From Planctomycetota bacterium (GTDB taxonomy: Bacteria > Planctomycetota > Planctomycetia > Pirellulales > PNKZ01): a DNA stretch of 64,000 nt. The stretch is taken from NCBI GenBank assembly GCA_018242585.1, contig JAFEBQ010000002.1, positions 78,497 to 142,496 of the forward strand, given 5' to 3'. Made by a program: the position numbers and the translations under genes. Positions 18,055 to 28,127 of this stretch are shown here, piece after piece. The notes under the pieces were generated by a model that saw nothing but the letters and a program-made list of their open reading frames with translations, searched no databases and was not told the DNA's origin. Position 1 is the first letter of the stretch. Each line of letters opens with the position of its first letter.

Positions 18055-19553
18055 AGGAGCCTCAAGCGGAAGAAGTCGCGAATGCGGTCGAGCAAATCGC
18101 CTGGCTCGCCGTTACTGGCCGCTGCCGAAGCCGCCACCATCGTATCGGCCTGGTGCTGATGTCGCTGGGCGATCACTTCGCTGATGGCCGCGGCCAATTC
18201 AGGCGACTCGTTCAACACCCGCGACAGCGCTTCCTTGTCGACGACATAGCACCGGGTCGGCTGGATCGCCTTGACCGAAGCCGAGCGCGGCGCGCCGGTG
18301 AGCAGCGACATCTCCCCCACAAACCCGGGGGACGAGACACGATCGATTTCGATCGTCTCGCCGGCGGGTGTCTTCTTGACGATGGCGAGTTGGCCGGCCT
18401 TCACGATGAACAATTCGCTGCCCGTTTCTCCTTCCCGCATCAATAGCTCGCCGGCGGCGTACAGTTTGCGACGCACGCGCGAGGCCAATTGCCCCAGGGC
18501 CGGCTGAGGTAGTTGGCGGAAGAAGTCGACCGACTGCAGCGCCCGCACACAAGCCCGCAGGCGGCGCGAACGATGATGCGTGGGCTGGCGCGTGTCGACA
18601 TGATCGAGCCGGACGCTGTGCTGCAAGCGCGGCATGGTGATGCCGTGACGCTGGAAGGCGTACCAAATGCGGTCGCGCGCCTCGCCATCGACCCGGTCGC
18701 GAATGTCCAACTCGGTGGTAAAGATCCGCAGCCAGTATTGAATGCCGCGTTCGCTGAAATCGAAGGTCACGATGTTGGGCACCGGCGTCTTGACGATCAT
18801 CGGCATGTCGGCGATGGCTTCCATGACAATGCGATGCACCTCTTGCGGAGCCACGTGGTAAGGCGCGGCGAAATAGATCGACCGGCGCGAGATGGGGGTC
18901 GGCCGCGTATAAACCACGATGGCCGTCTGGGCCAATAGGCCGTTGGGGACCGTGATGGCAGCCTGGTCCAAGGTGAGCAGCTTGGTCGCGCGCCAGTTGA
19001 TCTCCAGCACCTTGCCCATGTGCGACTTCTCGGCGTCGTATTGAATCCAGTCGCCAATGCCGAAGGGCCGTTCCGCCTGGATCGCCAGCCCGGAGAAAAC
19101 ATTGGCCAGCATGTCCTTGGTCATCAAGCCGATGACCACCGTCAGCATGGCCGAGCCGGTGACGAGCGACGACGCCTCGACCCCCATCAGGTGCAAAGCA
19201 AAGAAGAATCCTGTGGCCAAAATGATCGCCTGACAAAGATCAAGAATGATCTTCGGCGTGCTGGCAAACAGGGCCCGTTGCGGCCGCGCCGAGACCAGCA
19301 ACAAGAAGCCGAGCCGGCAGAGACAATACAACAACAAGCACAAGACAACATACTGCAGCGCGGCGGTTCGCAGCCCGGCCAAGGCCTGGACATGCCACGG
19401 CGTCAAGCACAGTGTCGCCAATAGCAGGACAACTCCTGGCAACAAGAGCCGCTTGCGATCGCGAGCCGGCAGCAGCACCGCGTTGGCGGCCAACAGGGCC
19501 ACGGCAATCGGCCAGCCGCGGCTTTCGAGCAACGCGAACATACTATCGTCCAT
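18051..19553 (-). CDS. MscS-type mechanosensitive channel with cyclic-nucleotide-binding domain
   Basis: A 500-aa membrane protein with about five hydrophobic helices in residues 10-150, an MscS pore and beta domain (GLAIQAERPFGIGDWIQYD, then ITVPNGLLAQ) through residue 300, and a C-terminal cyclic-nucleotide-binding domain (about 335-470) with the phosphate-binding cassette FVGEMSLLTGAPRSASV. Such bCNG-type channels may be gated by cAMP or tension. A GAF-adenylate cyclase lies about 2 kb upstream, so local cAMP signalling is plausible. It overlaps the chorismate mutase start by 4 nt, forming an operon. Confidence 0.93.
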   Translation of the reverse strand: MDDSMFALLESRGWPIAVALLAANAVLLPARDRKRLLLPGVVLLLATLCLTPWHVQALAGLRTAALQYVVLCLLLYCLCRLGFLLLVSARPQRALFASTPKIILDLCQAIILATGFFFALHLMGVEASSLVTGSAMLTVVIGLMTKDMLANVFSGLAIQAERPFGIGDWIQYDAEKSHMGKVLEINWRATKLLTLDQAAITVPNGLLAQTAIVVYTRPTPISRRSIYFAAPYHVAPQEVHRIVMEAIADMPMIVKTPVPNIVTFDFSERGIQYWLRIFTTELDIRDRVDGEARDRIWYAFQRHGITMPRLQHSVRLDHVDTRQPTHHRSRRLRACVRALQSVDFFRQLPQPALGQLASRVRRKLYAAGELLMREGETGSELFIVKAGQLAIVKKTPAGETIEIDRVSSPGFVGEMSLLTGAPRSASVKAIQPTRCYVVDKEALSRVLNESPELAAAISEVIAQRHQHQADTMVAASAAASNGEPGDLLDRIRDFFRLRLL

Positions 19554-19597
19554 CGCGGACCTCGCAAATCAGTAGGCAAATCACCAGCGGAACCTCG

Positions 19598-20221
19598 CTA
19601 TTGCAACGGGTTTTCGCCGGTCACGCCGTCGACCAGCACGCGGACGCGCCCCGTGGCGATGTCATAGACCCAGCCGTGCAAACGCGGCACCTTGGCGCTC
19701 TTGATCCAGGCCGAGCGAATCACGCTCAGGTGGCTGAGATGCTTGACCTGGAGTCGCACGTTTTCCTCGACGACCAGACGCAGGTACTCATCCTGGTTCA
19801 GTTCTTGCTTGCGCAGGCCCAGGCGCTGGTCGACCCACTTCTTGGCCCAGGAGATGATCATCAGCCAATCGCCGATATAGCCGGTGCGGATATTGTCGGC
19901 GCACGCCGCCGCCACGCCGCCACATTTGTAATGTCCACAGATAACGACGTCCTCGATGTGCAGCGCGTCGACGGCGTACTCGATGACCGCCGCGATGTTG
20001 ATGTCGTTGTAGGCCACGACGTTGGCTACGTTGCGATGGATGAACAGCTCGCCCGGGCCGCACTTCAACAATTGCTCGGCTGGGACGCGCGAGTCCGAGC
20101 AGCCGATCCACAACAGCCGTGGCTTCTGCCCCTCGGCGTGTCGCGCGAAGAAGTCTTTGTCCCGGGCCAACTGCTCGGTAGCCCATTGTTCGTTACGCGC
20201 GAGGAATTCTTCCAATGACAT
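19598..20221 (-). CDS. Beta-class carbonic anhydrase
   Basis: A 207-aa cytosolic zinc enzyme interconverting CO2 and bicarbonate. Zinc ligands and the Asp-Arg dyad are visible: CSDSR (about residues 40-44), and His and Cys in CGHYKCGG (about 96-103). FIHRNVANVV is the usual flanking motif. I choose the ATG at 20221 because GGAGGG lies 6 nt upstream. Length and motifs match clade B beta-carbonic anhydrases. Confidence 0.96.
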   Translation of the reverse strand: MSLEEFLARNEQWATEQLARDKDFFARHAEGQKPRLLWIGCSDSRVPAEQLLKCGPGELFIHRNVANVVAYNDINIAAVIEYAVDALHIEDVVICGHYKCGGVAAACADNIRTGYIGDWLMIISWAKKWVDQRLGLRKQELNQDEYLRLVVEENVRLQVKHLSHLSVIRSAWIKSAKVPRLHGWVYDIATGRVRVLVDGVTGENPLQ

Positions 20222-20318
20222 AGTGCCCTCCAAGATAAAAAAGTTGTCATGTTGCCCAGCGACTCGGCGGCGTGAATGTAATTCAAAACTTTGGCTCGTC
20301 GAAAGGATGGCGGGGACG

Positions 20319-22157
20319 TTACTTTCCCGGCGGCACCCAATACGAGGGACAGGGCTCGTTGGACGTGAGCGCTTCGACGCAGCGTCCCAACAGCAGCATC
20401 GTCGGCCCGTCGTCCGGCAGCTCGTCCATGATCTCGGCCAGCAATCGAGCCGCCGCGCGATAGCGACGTTCCTCGAACATCTGCAGCGCTTGTTCGTAGC
20501 GCGACTTCAGGCTGTGCCAACTCTCGGTCGGCTCGCTTGGCAGCTCGAACAACTCGACAGGTTGCGAAATGTTCACCACCTGCACCGAGCACAATCGCCG
20601 CGACGGGACGTCCGCCGGCAACAGGCGGCGCGTCTCCGCGGTGACCAGCAGTTCGGTGCGCAGGTACTTGTTCATCCCTTGCACCCGACTGGCCAAATTG
20701 ACCATCGGCCCCAGCGGGCCGTATTTGAATTTGCTCAGCGAGCCGGTGTTGCCGACCCGGGCCGTGCCGGTGTTGACGCCGACCCCCACTCGGATCGGTT
20801 CTTGCAATACCGCCTGCCAGCGCGCGGAAAGCTCGGGCAACGAACGGATCATGTCCTTGGCCGCGGCACTAGCCAGCGCGGCATGATCGCGCTCGGGCTT
20901 GGGCGCGCCCCACATGGCCAGCAACTCGTCACCGATGTAGTCGACTAGCACGCCGTGATGGCGCACGATGCAGTCGGACAACACCTGCATCGTCTCGCCA
21001 ATCCATTCAAAGGTCTTGACCGGCCCCAGCCGCTCGCTGATGCGACTGAAGCCGCGAATGTCGCAGAACAGCACCGTCACTTCCGCATCGCGGCCAGACA
21101 GCAAGTGGGGATCTTCGTTCAGCGACCGGGCCAGCTCAGCGCCGAAAAACTGTTCAAACTGTACCTGGGCCGCCAGGGCGGTGCGTTCCTCTTTCAGCCG
21201 CGCGACGCCGGCCGCGACACCGCGGGCCAACATCTCAACCAGTTGCGCTTCGAGCTTGTTGATCGCAATGGATCTGCCGACGGTCGAGCGCTTGCGGTCC
21301 CCGTACAAGGCGCCGATCACTTCTCCGCTGCGATTCAAAATCGGCGAGGCGACCAGCGCCTGCAACTGGTCGATGCTGCCATAGTTGTTCCCCGCGGCCG
21401 GCAGTTGCCAGATGGTTTCCTTCTTTTGCCGCACGGCGGTCAAAATCTGTTGACTGGGGCGCCATTCATCAATGCCTTCCCCCAACAGCGGGCTGAGGTG
21501 CTTGGCGGCCACACTGGTCCGTCCTTCGTCGAACAGGACGACCGCGCCGGCATCGAGCTTGATCAGATCAACCAGGGCCAAGGCCGCCGCGTTGAAGAAC
21601 TCGCTCGAACTGGTCGCTTGCTCCAGCACCAAGGAAATGGTCTGGAACCAGGCCAGCACGTCATCGGTCGATGTGACCTGAATCGTCGCCGGCGAAGCAA
21701 GCTGCGAGACCAGCGGGGCCGCCCGGTGCTGTCCCCAACTCCCCGGGGCGAGCGTCTGTTGTCCCAGGCTTTCAAACGCCGGCGTCGCTTCGCCGGCCTC
21801 GACGCGAATGGTCAATTCGCCCTTTGAGAACAGGAACGGCAGCGGCGCGTTGCACGCCCCGTTGGGCGCCAGCGTCGTCGACGTGTCGATCTTCAATTGC
21901 GCGCTGTCGTGCGGATTGATGACCTGGAGTTGTCCCTGCGGGCCGGGAAGGAAGCGGATCAGCTTGCGCGGCATTTCCAGATTGGAAAGAGGCGCCACGT
22001 TCAACCGTTCGCAACCGGCCCCCGAAGCCGAGCCCACCAGCTTCTGAAACATCGGCTCGTCAACGCTGCGCTGACGGCCGGCTTCGAGCGCCTGGTCAAG
22101 CGTGTCCGAGTAGACAAGTCGTTGGTGCATGTACACCTTCAACTGCAACCCCGGCAT
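20319..22157 (-). CDS. GAF-domain class III adenylate/guanylate cyclase
   Basis: A 612-aa signalling enzyme. The N-terminal 150 residues include an FHA-like beta-rich part (RFLPGPQGQLQVINPHDSA). A GAF domain (about 185-335) has ALVASPILNRSGEVIGALYG. The class III cyclase domain (about 355-530) shows VTVLFCDIRGFSRISERLG with the first metal Asp, VDYIGDELLAMWGAP with the second, and GVNTGTARVGN. The C-terminal part is helical. It should make cAMP (or cGMP) in the cytosol in response to a ligand at GAF. The nearby CNB-domain channel is a possible target. Confidence 0.9.
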   Translation of the reverse strand: MPGLQLKVYMHQRLVYSDTLDQALEAGRQRSVDEPMFQKLVGSASGAGCERLNVAPLSNLEMPRKLIRFLPGPQGQLQVINPHDSAQLKIDTSTTLAPNGACNAPLPFLFSKGELTIRVEAGEATPAFESLGQQTLAPGSWGQHRAAPLVSQLASPATIQVTSTDDVLAWFQTISLVLEQATSSSEFFNAAALALVDLIKLDAGAVVLFDEGRTSVAAKHLSPLLGEGIDEWRPSQQILTAVRQKKETIWQLPAAGNNYGSIDQLQALVASPILNRSGEVIGALYGDRKRSTVGRSIAINKLEAQLVEMLARGVAAGVARLKEERTALAAQVQFEQFFGAELARSLNEDPHLLSGRDAEVTVLFCDIRGFSRISERLGPVKTFEWIGETMQVLSDCIVRHHGVLVDYIGDELLAMWGAPKPERDHAALASAAAKDMIRSLPELSARWQAVLQEPIRVGVGVNTGTARVGNTGSLSKFKYGPLGPMVNLASRVQGMNKYLRTELLVTAETRRLLPADVPSRRLCSVQVVNISQPVELFELPSEPTESWHSLKSRYEQALQMFEERRYRAAARLLAEIMDELPDDGPTMLLLGRCVEALTSNEPCPSYWVPPGK

Positions 22158-22674
22158 CGGAACTTCTCCGAACTCGAACCCAGACTTGAGACACCGTCAA
22201 TCTGCGCTTCGAGCACCACGACGCTAAGCAAGCGGCCCTTCTGGAACGCTAGCGCGACTGGTTGACGAGCTGCCCAACCAAGATGCCCTCCGCGGTCGGC
22301 GGCGACCAAAGCCAGTCGGTCGCGGCACGCGCGGTACGGCAATCAACATAGCTGTCCTGCATGCGAAGTCAAACAATCAACTCGTGAAGGAAACTCCTGA
22401 ATCGACTTGACGATGGCATCGGCCGCGACAGATCGTCGCCTTGGGGAAGTGAGCGTTACCCCCCGCGGAAACGGATGTTTTCCCCGTCCCGGCTGACTAT
22501 ACTGGCCAAGGTCAAGGGCAGGCCTGCTGACGTGAACGATCGGGCACGGCGAACGAGGACTCGGCAACCGCCATCCGCGCGTGATGGCTCATTGCCGCTG
22601 CGCCAAACGCAGGGCAAGAATGTCAGCCTCGCTGCGCTCTCCACGTCGGTCAGCGCCGACGCTGGGGGCGAACG
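22158..22674. other. Divergent intergenic region between cyclase and kinase genes
   Basis: These 517 bases separate divergent signalling genes and should carry both promoters. No gene, tRNA or hairpin with a T-run is seen. Confidence 0.45.
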
Positions 22675-25600
22675 ATGGCCGGTAGTTTCTCGGATCGCAA
22701 TCTACTGTTCGGCGTGCTCGCGCTGCAGCTCGAGCTGATCACGCGCGACGAGCTGATCGCCGCCGCGCACGTCTGGACCTTGAACAAAAGCCGATCGCTG
22801 GGCGAGATTCTTGTCGAGCAGAAGCGATTGCAGGCACCCGACCGCCAGGCGCTCGAACGGCTGGTTGGCAAGGTGACGGAGTCGCCCCACGCCAAGAACG
22901 CGATTCCGGAACTTGGTGACGGGCCAGCCACCCTTGAGCCCGCCGCGAATGGTTTGCCGCTGCCGGCGCCGCCTATTCCCGCGCCGCACGTCTCGCGAGC
23001 CGCACGCGCCACGTTCGATGCGCCGCAGCCGGAACCTTCGCTTCGCGCCGGCGCGGCCCCCCAGCACGTGGCGCCATTGTCCCAGCGCGACCAGGCTACT
23101 CAGAATTATCAAGCCGAACCGGCGCCCGACCCGAACGACGCCCTGGCCACGCGAATGATCGGCGAGGCCGAGCCACAGGGAAGCCCCGACCGCTATCACA
23201 TCGTCCGCCTGCATCGTTCCGGTGGGTTGGCCGAGGTCTACCTAGCGGTCGATGAAGAGTTGCGCCGCGAAGTGGCGCTCAAGCAAATCAAGCCCGTCCA
23301 CGCCGACGAGCTGTCAAGCCGGGAACGATTCGTCAACGAGGCGGAGATCACCGGCAGTCTCGAACACCCGGCGATCGTGCCGGTCTATAGCCTGGGTCAG
23401 TATCCGGATGGCCGGCCTTATTACGCCATGCGGTTTATCGAAGGTCAGACGTTACAAGAGGCCATTGAACGGTTTCACGAAGCCAATGAATCGCAAGGCC
23501 GCAGCGAAGGGAGCCGAGGTCTCGAGCTGCGTAAGCTGCTCAGCCGGTTCATCACGGTCTGCGAAGCCGTGGAATATGCCCACAGCCAGGGGATTATCCA
23601 TCGCGATCTCAAGCCCAGCAACATCATGCTGGGGGACTTTGGTGAAACCCTGGTCGTCGATTGGGGGCTGGCCAAACGGCTGGACCAGGCCGAACCCACG
23701 CGGCATTCCCATTCGCGCATCGTGACCATGACGGGAAGCTCCAGCTCGGGCCATACCCGGTTGGGAAACGTCGTCGGCACTCCGCAGTACATGAGCCCCG
23801 AACAAGCCCAAGGACGGAACGACAAGCTGGGCCCGGCGACGGACATCTATAGCCTGGGGGCGGTGCTATTTACCCTGCTGGTCGGCAAGTCCCCCTTCGA
23901 TGGGCGTGATTCTGTCGAGCGGATGATCGAGGATGTGCGCCGCGGCCACTTTAAGCGCCCTCGCGAACTGAACCGCGCGGTCTCGACGGCGCTGGAAGCG
24001 ATTGTCCTGAAGGCGATGGCCCAGGCCCCCGAAGACCGCTACACCTCGGCCGAGGCGCTGGCCGACGACGTGGAACACTGGCTGGCTGATGAGCCGATCT
24101 TGGCACTTCCCGAGTCATTTTGGGTCCGCGCCGGGCGCAAGGTGCGCCGGCACCGCGGCGTTGCCTTGGCGACCACGATGCTGCTGGCGGCGGTCGCCAT
24201 TTCGGGCGGACTGATGTGGAACCAGCGGACGCACGCCCAGGCCGTGCGCGACGAAGCGGAAATCGCCATGAAAACGGTGAACCGCGTCTTCGACAACGTC
24301 AGCACCGACGAGCTGCTTGACGAGCCCTCGTTGCAATCGATTCGCATCACGCTGTTGGAATACTACAAGCACCACGCCGGGCTGGTCGGAGACGACTCGA
24401 CGCTGTTGCAAGAATATGCCGACGCCCAGATGCGAATGGCCAAGATCGCCCGCGCCACGGAAACCAAGAACGAGGCGTTTGACTATTACGCCAAGGCGCA
24501 GAAAGTTTACGAGCGAATGTTGCGAGCGGCCCCGGACGACGCGGCCCGCAAGCGTGACCTGGCGAACATCGCCATCCAGCAAGGGAACGTGATGTATGAA
24601 CTGGGAGAATACTCCCAGGCGGAAGAACAATTGACCAAAGCCCGCGATGAGTTGAAGCGGCTGAGTGATGAGCGTCCCAGCGATTTGTCGCTCAAGTCCC
24701 TGCTGGCCGAGGCCTGGCACAATCTGGGCATCGTGCTCTCGAACACCGAGCAAAGCACGACCCAGCAGCGGATTATCGAAGCCTATGAAAATGGCCGAAA
24801 GCTCCGACAACAACTTTACAACCTGAACCGAGACAGCCGCGAAAACGTGCTGGCGTTGGCGGCCAGTTGGGGCTACATCGGCGACTACTACCTCGACGCC
24901 AACCAGTGGAACAAGGCGCAGCAAGCCTATCTCGATTCCAAGCTGCTCCGCGCCGACGTGGTGGAGCGAAACAAGGACGATCTCGAGGCCAAGTTCCAAC
25001 TGGCGCGCGCGGAACGCAACATGGCCTTCCTGCATTGCCGGTCACATCGCCAGGACCAGGAGGCCGTCCAAAATTTCGCCCTGGCCAAGGAACACTTTCA
25101 GAAGGCCATCGCATTGCAATTGACGCTGCGCGAGCAAAAGCCGGCCAACCGCTGGTACGGCGACGACCTGGGCTACACCTATGCCATGTACGGCTCGTTG
25201 TGCATCGACACGGGCGACCTGACCGAAGGGCTCGACGCCTCGCGCAAGGCGTTCGAGATCTACAACCGACTGGTGCAAGGGGACGCCGAAGTGCCTGACT
25301 TTCGCCGCGGCCGCGCTCGATCGGCGATCAACCTGGCTAAGTGCGACTTGGCGCTGGCCAAGGACCAGCCCGACACCCCGGCCGGCAATGTCGACGCCCA
25401 CCTTGAACAGGCCCGCAAGCACCTGGCAACGGCCGAAGCGGACCTTACACAAAACTCAGCGTCGAACTCAACCAAGCGCAGCGCCGGCGAAGGGGAAGAG
25501 CTGTATTTATTGGCCCAGGCCAAAGCCATGCGCGCGGAGCTGAGCGCCGACTCGGAAACATTGCTCAAGGAAGCCGCCTTGTTGTTGCAGCGCGCCAGCC

Positions 25601-25722
25601 GGCAGCGGTTCGCTGATCTCGACCTGCTGGCTCGCGATCGCGCGTTCAAAATGCTGCGCAGCTCCGCCAGCTTCAACGATCTGGTCAATTACATCAAAAG
25701 CAGCAGCGCCGCGGCGAACTAG
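22675..25722 (+). CDS. Hanks-type Ser/Thr protein kinase with TPR extracellular region
   Basis: A 1015-aa membrane kinase typical of planctomycetes. Residues 1-65 form a small helical module (LQLELITRDELIAAAHVW). The kinase domain (about 173-470) has a glycine loop in RSGGLAEVYLA, catalytic Lys in VALKQIKP, IHRDLKPSNIML (near 308) and DWG in place of DFG (near 326). A single transmembrane helix (ATTMLLAAVAISGGLMW) lies near 495. The rest is TPR-like helical repeats, for example VMYELGEYSQAEEQLTKARD. It phosphorylates Ser/Thr of unknown targets, with the TPR part probably outside the cytoplasm. Confidence 0.93.
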   Translation: MAGSFSDRNLLFGVLALQLELITRDELIAAAHVWTLNKSRSLGEILVEQKRLQAPDRQALERLVGKVTESPHAKNAIPELGDGPATLEPAANGLPLPAPPIPAPHVSRAARATFDAPQPEPSLRAGAAPQHVAPLSQRDQATQNYQAEPAPDPNDALATRMIGEAEPQGSPDRYHIVRLHRSGGLAEVYLAVDEELRREVALKQIKPVHADELSSRERFVNEAEITGSLEHPAIVPVYSLGQYPDGRPYYAMRFIEGQTLQEAIERFHEANESQGRSEGSRGLELRKLLSRFITVCEAVEYAHSQGIIHRDLKPSNIMLGDFGETLVVDWGLAKRLDQAEPTRHSHSRIVTMTGSSSSGHTRLGNVVGTPQYMSPEQAQGRNDKLGPATDIYSLGAVLFTLLVGKSPFDGRDSVERMIEDVRRGHFKRPRELNRAVSTALEAIVLKAMAQAPEDRYTSAEALADDVEHWLADEPILALPESFWVRAGRKVRRHRGVALATTMLLAAVAISGGLMWNQRTHAQAVRDEAEIAMKTVNRVFDNVSTDELLDEPSLQSIRITLLEYYKHHAGLVGDDSTLLQEYADAQMRMAKIARATETKNEAFDYYAKAQKVYERMLRAAPDDAARKRDLANIAIQQGNVMYELGEYSQAEEQLTKARDELKRLSDERPSDLSLKSLLAEAWHNLGIVLSNTEQSTTQQRIIEAYENGRKLRQQLYNLNRDSRENVLALAASWGYIGDYYLDANQWNKAQQAYLDSKLLRADVVERNKDDLEAKFQLARAERNMAFLHCRSHRQDQEAVQNFALAKEHFQKAIALQLTLREQKPANRWYGDDLGYTYAMYGSLCIDTGDLTEGLDASRKAFEIYNRLVQGDAEVPDFRRGRARSAINLAKCDLALAKDQPDTPAGNVDAHLEQARKHLATAEADLTQNSASNSTKRSAGEGEELYLLAQAKAMRAELSADSETLLKEAALLLQRASRQRFADLDLLARDRAFKMLRSSASFNDLVNYIKSSSAAAN

Positions 25723-25834
25723 CGCCGCAACCCGCGACGCTGATCGCCGCCATGTGAAAATCGACGTTCCGGGGCCACCGGCGATTTGCTAGGTTCTTCA
25801 CGGCAAACACGGCTTGATCTCGCGAAAGGCATGA

Positions 25835-26737
25835 ATGGATTTGGCGCAAGATTCGCTTTGGTGGGTGGTTCCCGCGCTGCTGGCGCCCCTGTTGTGGGCG
25901 AGCACCAACCTGGCCGATCGATCGTTGATGGATCGAGACTATCTTTCGCCGTTGGCCATGTTGTTGCCCACCGGGCTGATTCTGGCGATTCCAGGCTGGC
26001 TCGCACTGGCCGCCACGGGGCTGCACTGGCCGGGATGGCAGATTGCCGCGGCGGCGATGGGACTGGGCGCGCTGCAACTGGTTTTCTATTGGCTCTACTT
26101 TCATGCCATTAGGGTCAGCAGCCCATCGCTGGTGATCCTGCTGTGCAACTTCAAGCCGTTGTTCGTCGTCTGCCTGGCAGTTCTGTTGGTTGACGAAGAG
26201 TTGAACCGCTGGCAATGGATCGGCATCGTGGCGATGGTAGCCAGCACGATTCCCTTGTTGCTGGGGGACCAGTGGCGATCGTTCGGGCGCGCCATGGGGC
26301 TGATCGTGCCCGGCTGCATGTTCTCGGCCACGGTCGCCGTCGGACAAAAGCTGCTGGGGTATTACGCCCGATTTTCCACGATCATCATGTTCATGGCGTT
26401 GGGGGCCACGCTGGTTTCCTTGGTGGTATTCTCGCTCACGTTTCGACAATTGAAGTTCGAGCTACCCGACTTGCGTCTGGGCGTGCTCGGGCTGCTGGCA
26501 ATCAGTTACGGCTTTGACGCTCTGGCCGATTTTCTGACAAAATACGCCATCAGCCTGGGATCGGTCAGCCTGGTCAACGCCTTTGGCACTTCACAGGCGG
26601 TTTGGGTCGCCGTCGGCGAACGTGCCTTGCAACAGCGCAGCCCCCGTTGGGCTCGACACTCGGAACCGGTCGATATGAGCCGATACTTTGCCGCCCTGGC
26701 ATTATCGGTCTTCGGCTTGCTGTGCGGCATTATTTAA
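25835..26737 (+). CDS. EamA/DMT-family permease
   Basis: A 300-aa inner-membrane protein with ten predicted helices arranged as two repeats (for example PLLWASTNLADRSLMD, then FHAIRVSSPSLVILLCNFKP and ALADFLTKYAISLGSVSLVN), typical of the drug/metabolite transporter superfamily. DMT proteins export or import small metabolites; the substrate cannot be predicted. It is followed 16 nt downstream by the FAD oxidase gene, so they may be co-transcribed. Confidence 0.85.
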   Translation: MDLAQDSLWWVVPALLAPLLWASTNLADRSLMDRDYLSPLAMLLPTGLILAIPGWLALAATGLHWPGWQIAAAAMGLGALQLVFYWLYFHAIRVSSPSLVILLCNFKPLFVVCLAVLLVDEELNRWQWIGIVAMVASTIPLLLGDQWRSFGRAMGLIVPGCMFSATVAVGQKLLGYYARFSTIIMFMALGATLVSLVVFSLTFRQLKFELPDLRLGVLGLLAISYGFDALADFLTKYAISLGSVSLVNAFGTSQAVWVAVGERALQQRSPRWARHSEPVDMSRYFAALALSVFGLLCGII

Positions 26738-26753
26738 TGGACCGTCGATAGCG

Positions 26754-28127
26754 ATGGCCGACCAGACGCAACTCGATCATCATTGGCAAGTTCTCGGCGG
26801 CTGGGGCCGCTCGCCGGTCGAGACCTGCCGCGTGGTCTCGCCCGCTTCGGGCGAGGCGCTGTCCACGGCAATCCGCTCGGGAGCATGCGCCAGCTACGTG
26901 CCACGTGGCTTGGGACGCGCCTATGGCGACAGCGCGCTGAACCGCGATGCCGGCGTGCTCGACTTGCTGGCGCTGCCGCGAATGTTCGAGTTCGACGAGT
27001 CGCAAGGCCTGCTGCATTGTGACGGAGCGATTTCGTTCGACACGATCATCGGCGGACTGTTGCCGCGCGGCTGGTTCCTGCCCGTCACGCCGGGTACACG
27101 ATTCGTCACCGTCGGCGGCGCGCTGGCCGCCGACGTGCATGGCAAAAACCATCATCGCGTCGGGTCAATCGCGCATTTCGTGGCGGGCCTACAACTGCAA
27201 ATCGCCAGCGGCGAGGTGCTCGACTGCTCGCCCGAGCGACATGCCGAGCTGTTCTGGGCCACGTTGGGGGGGATGGGGCTCACGGGAGTAATCGTCAGCG
27301 CCAGCCTGCGGATGCAGCGCGTGCCGAGCGCGTTCTGCCAGGTTCGCTACGAGCGAACGGCCGACTTGGACCAGACGCTTACCCTTTTCGATGCGACGAA
27401 CAACGATTACGCCTATTCAGTCGCTTGGGTCGATTGCCTTGCCAGGGGCGGCAAACTTGGGCGCTCGGTCGTCATGCTGGCCAACGATGCGGCGATCGGC
27501 GATTTGCCCGGCCGGTTTCGGCACGAGCCGCATGCCTGGTCGCCGCGCCGCGAGTTTGATTTGCCGTGGAATCTGCCTGCGCTGGCGCTCAATCGCTGGA
27601 CGGTTCGTGCGTTCAATGCGCTCTACTATTTGCGACATCGACCGCGTCATATCGTCGCACCCTATGCCTCGTTCTTCTATCCGCTCGATCGCGTGCGACA
27701 CTGGAATCGTGCCTATGGCCGCCGCGGGTTTGTCCAATACCAGGCGCTGTTCCCGCCCGAGACGTCCCGCCAGGGGCTAAGCGAGCTACTCGGAAAGCTT
27801 GCCCACACGGGTCGCGCACCATTCCTAGCCGTGCTCAAACGATCGGGTCCGGCGTCGCCGGGGCCGCTGTCGTATATGTACCCTGGCCATACGCTGGCCC
27901 TCGATTTGGCCGATACTGGCAACGATTTACGACAACTGACGCGCGAACTCGATCGCATCTTGCTCCGTCACGGCGGTCGCTTGTACCTGGCCAAGGACGC
28001 GCTGACCGACGCCGCGACGTTCCGGGCCATGTACCCACGGTTGGCCGAGTTCCAAGCGATCAAGCGGCAAGTTGACCCTCATCAACGGTTCAGCTCTTCG
28101 CAAGCGCGGCGCGTGGGAATCGTTTGA
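26754..28127 (+). CDS. FAD-linked oxidoreductase, DprE1-like
   Basis: A 457-aa flavoenzyme of the PCMH/vanillyl-alcohol-oxidase fold. FAD-contact motifs are YVPRGLGRAYGDSALN (about residues 45-60), PVTPGTRFVTVGGALAADVH and GKNHHRVGS, as in decaprenylphosphoryl-ribose oxidase DprE1 and related sugar oxidases. The C-terminal part ends with the family-typical YPRLAEFQAIKRQVDPHQRF. Start at 26754 (MADQTQ) avoids an extension overlapping the permease gene. The epimerisation partner DprE2 is not next door, so true arabinan metabolism is not implied; oxidation of another sugar or lipid-linked sugar is possible. Confidence 0.88.
   Translation: MADQTQLDHHWQVLGGWGRSPVETCRVVSPASGEALSTAIRSGACASYVPRGLGRAYGDSALNRDAGVLDLLALPRMFEFDESQGLLHCDGAISFDTIIGGLLPRGWFLPVTPGTRFVTVGGALAADVHGKNHHRVGSIAHFVAGLQLQIASGEVLDCSPERHAELFWATLGGMGLTGVIVSASLRMQRVPSAFCQVRYERTADLDQTLTLFDATNNDYAYSVAWVDCLARGGKLGRSVVMLANDAAIGDLPGRFRHEPHAWSPRREFDLPWNLPALALNRWTVRAFNALYYLRHRPRHIVAPYASFFYPLDRVRHWNRAYGRRGFVQYQALFPPETSRQGLSELLGKLAHTGRAPFLAVLKRSGPASPGPLSYMYPGHTLALDLADTGNDLRQLTRELDRILLRHGGRLYLAKDALTDAATFRAMYPRLAEFQAIKRQVDPHQRFSSSQARRVGIV

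Noticed and set aside
18199..19236. A 345-codon frame within the MscS gene
   Set aside because: Alternative frame of a well-supported channel gene; Arg/His/Ala-rich.
25694..26449. A 251-codon minus-strand frame
   Set aside because: Antisense to the DMT permease; Gln/His/Arg-rich without motifs.
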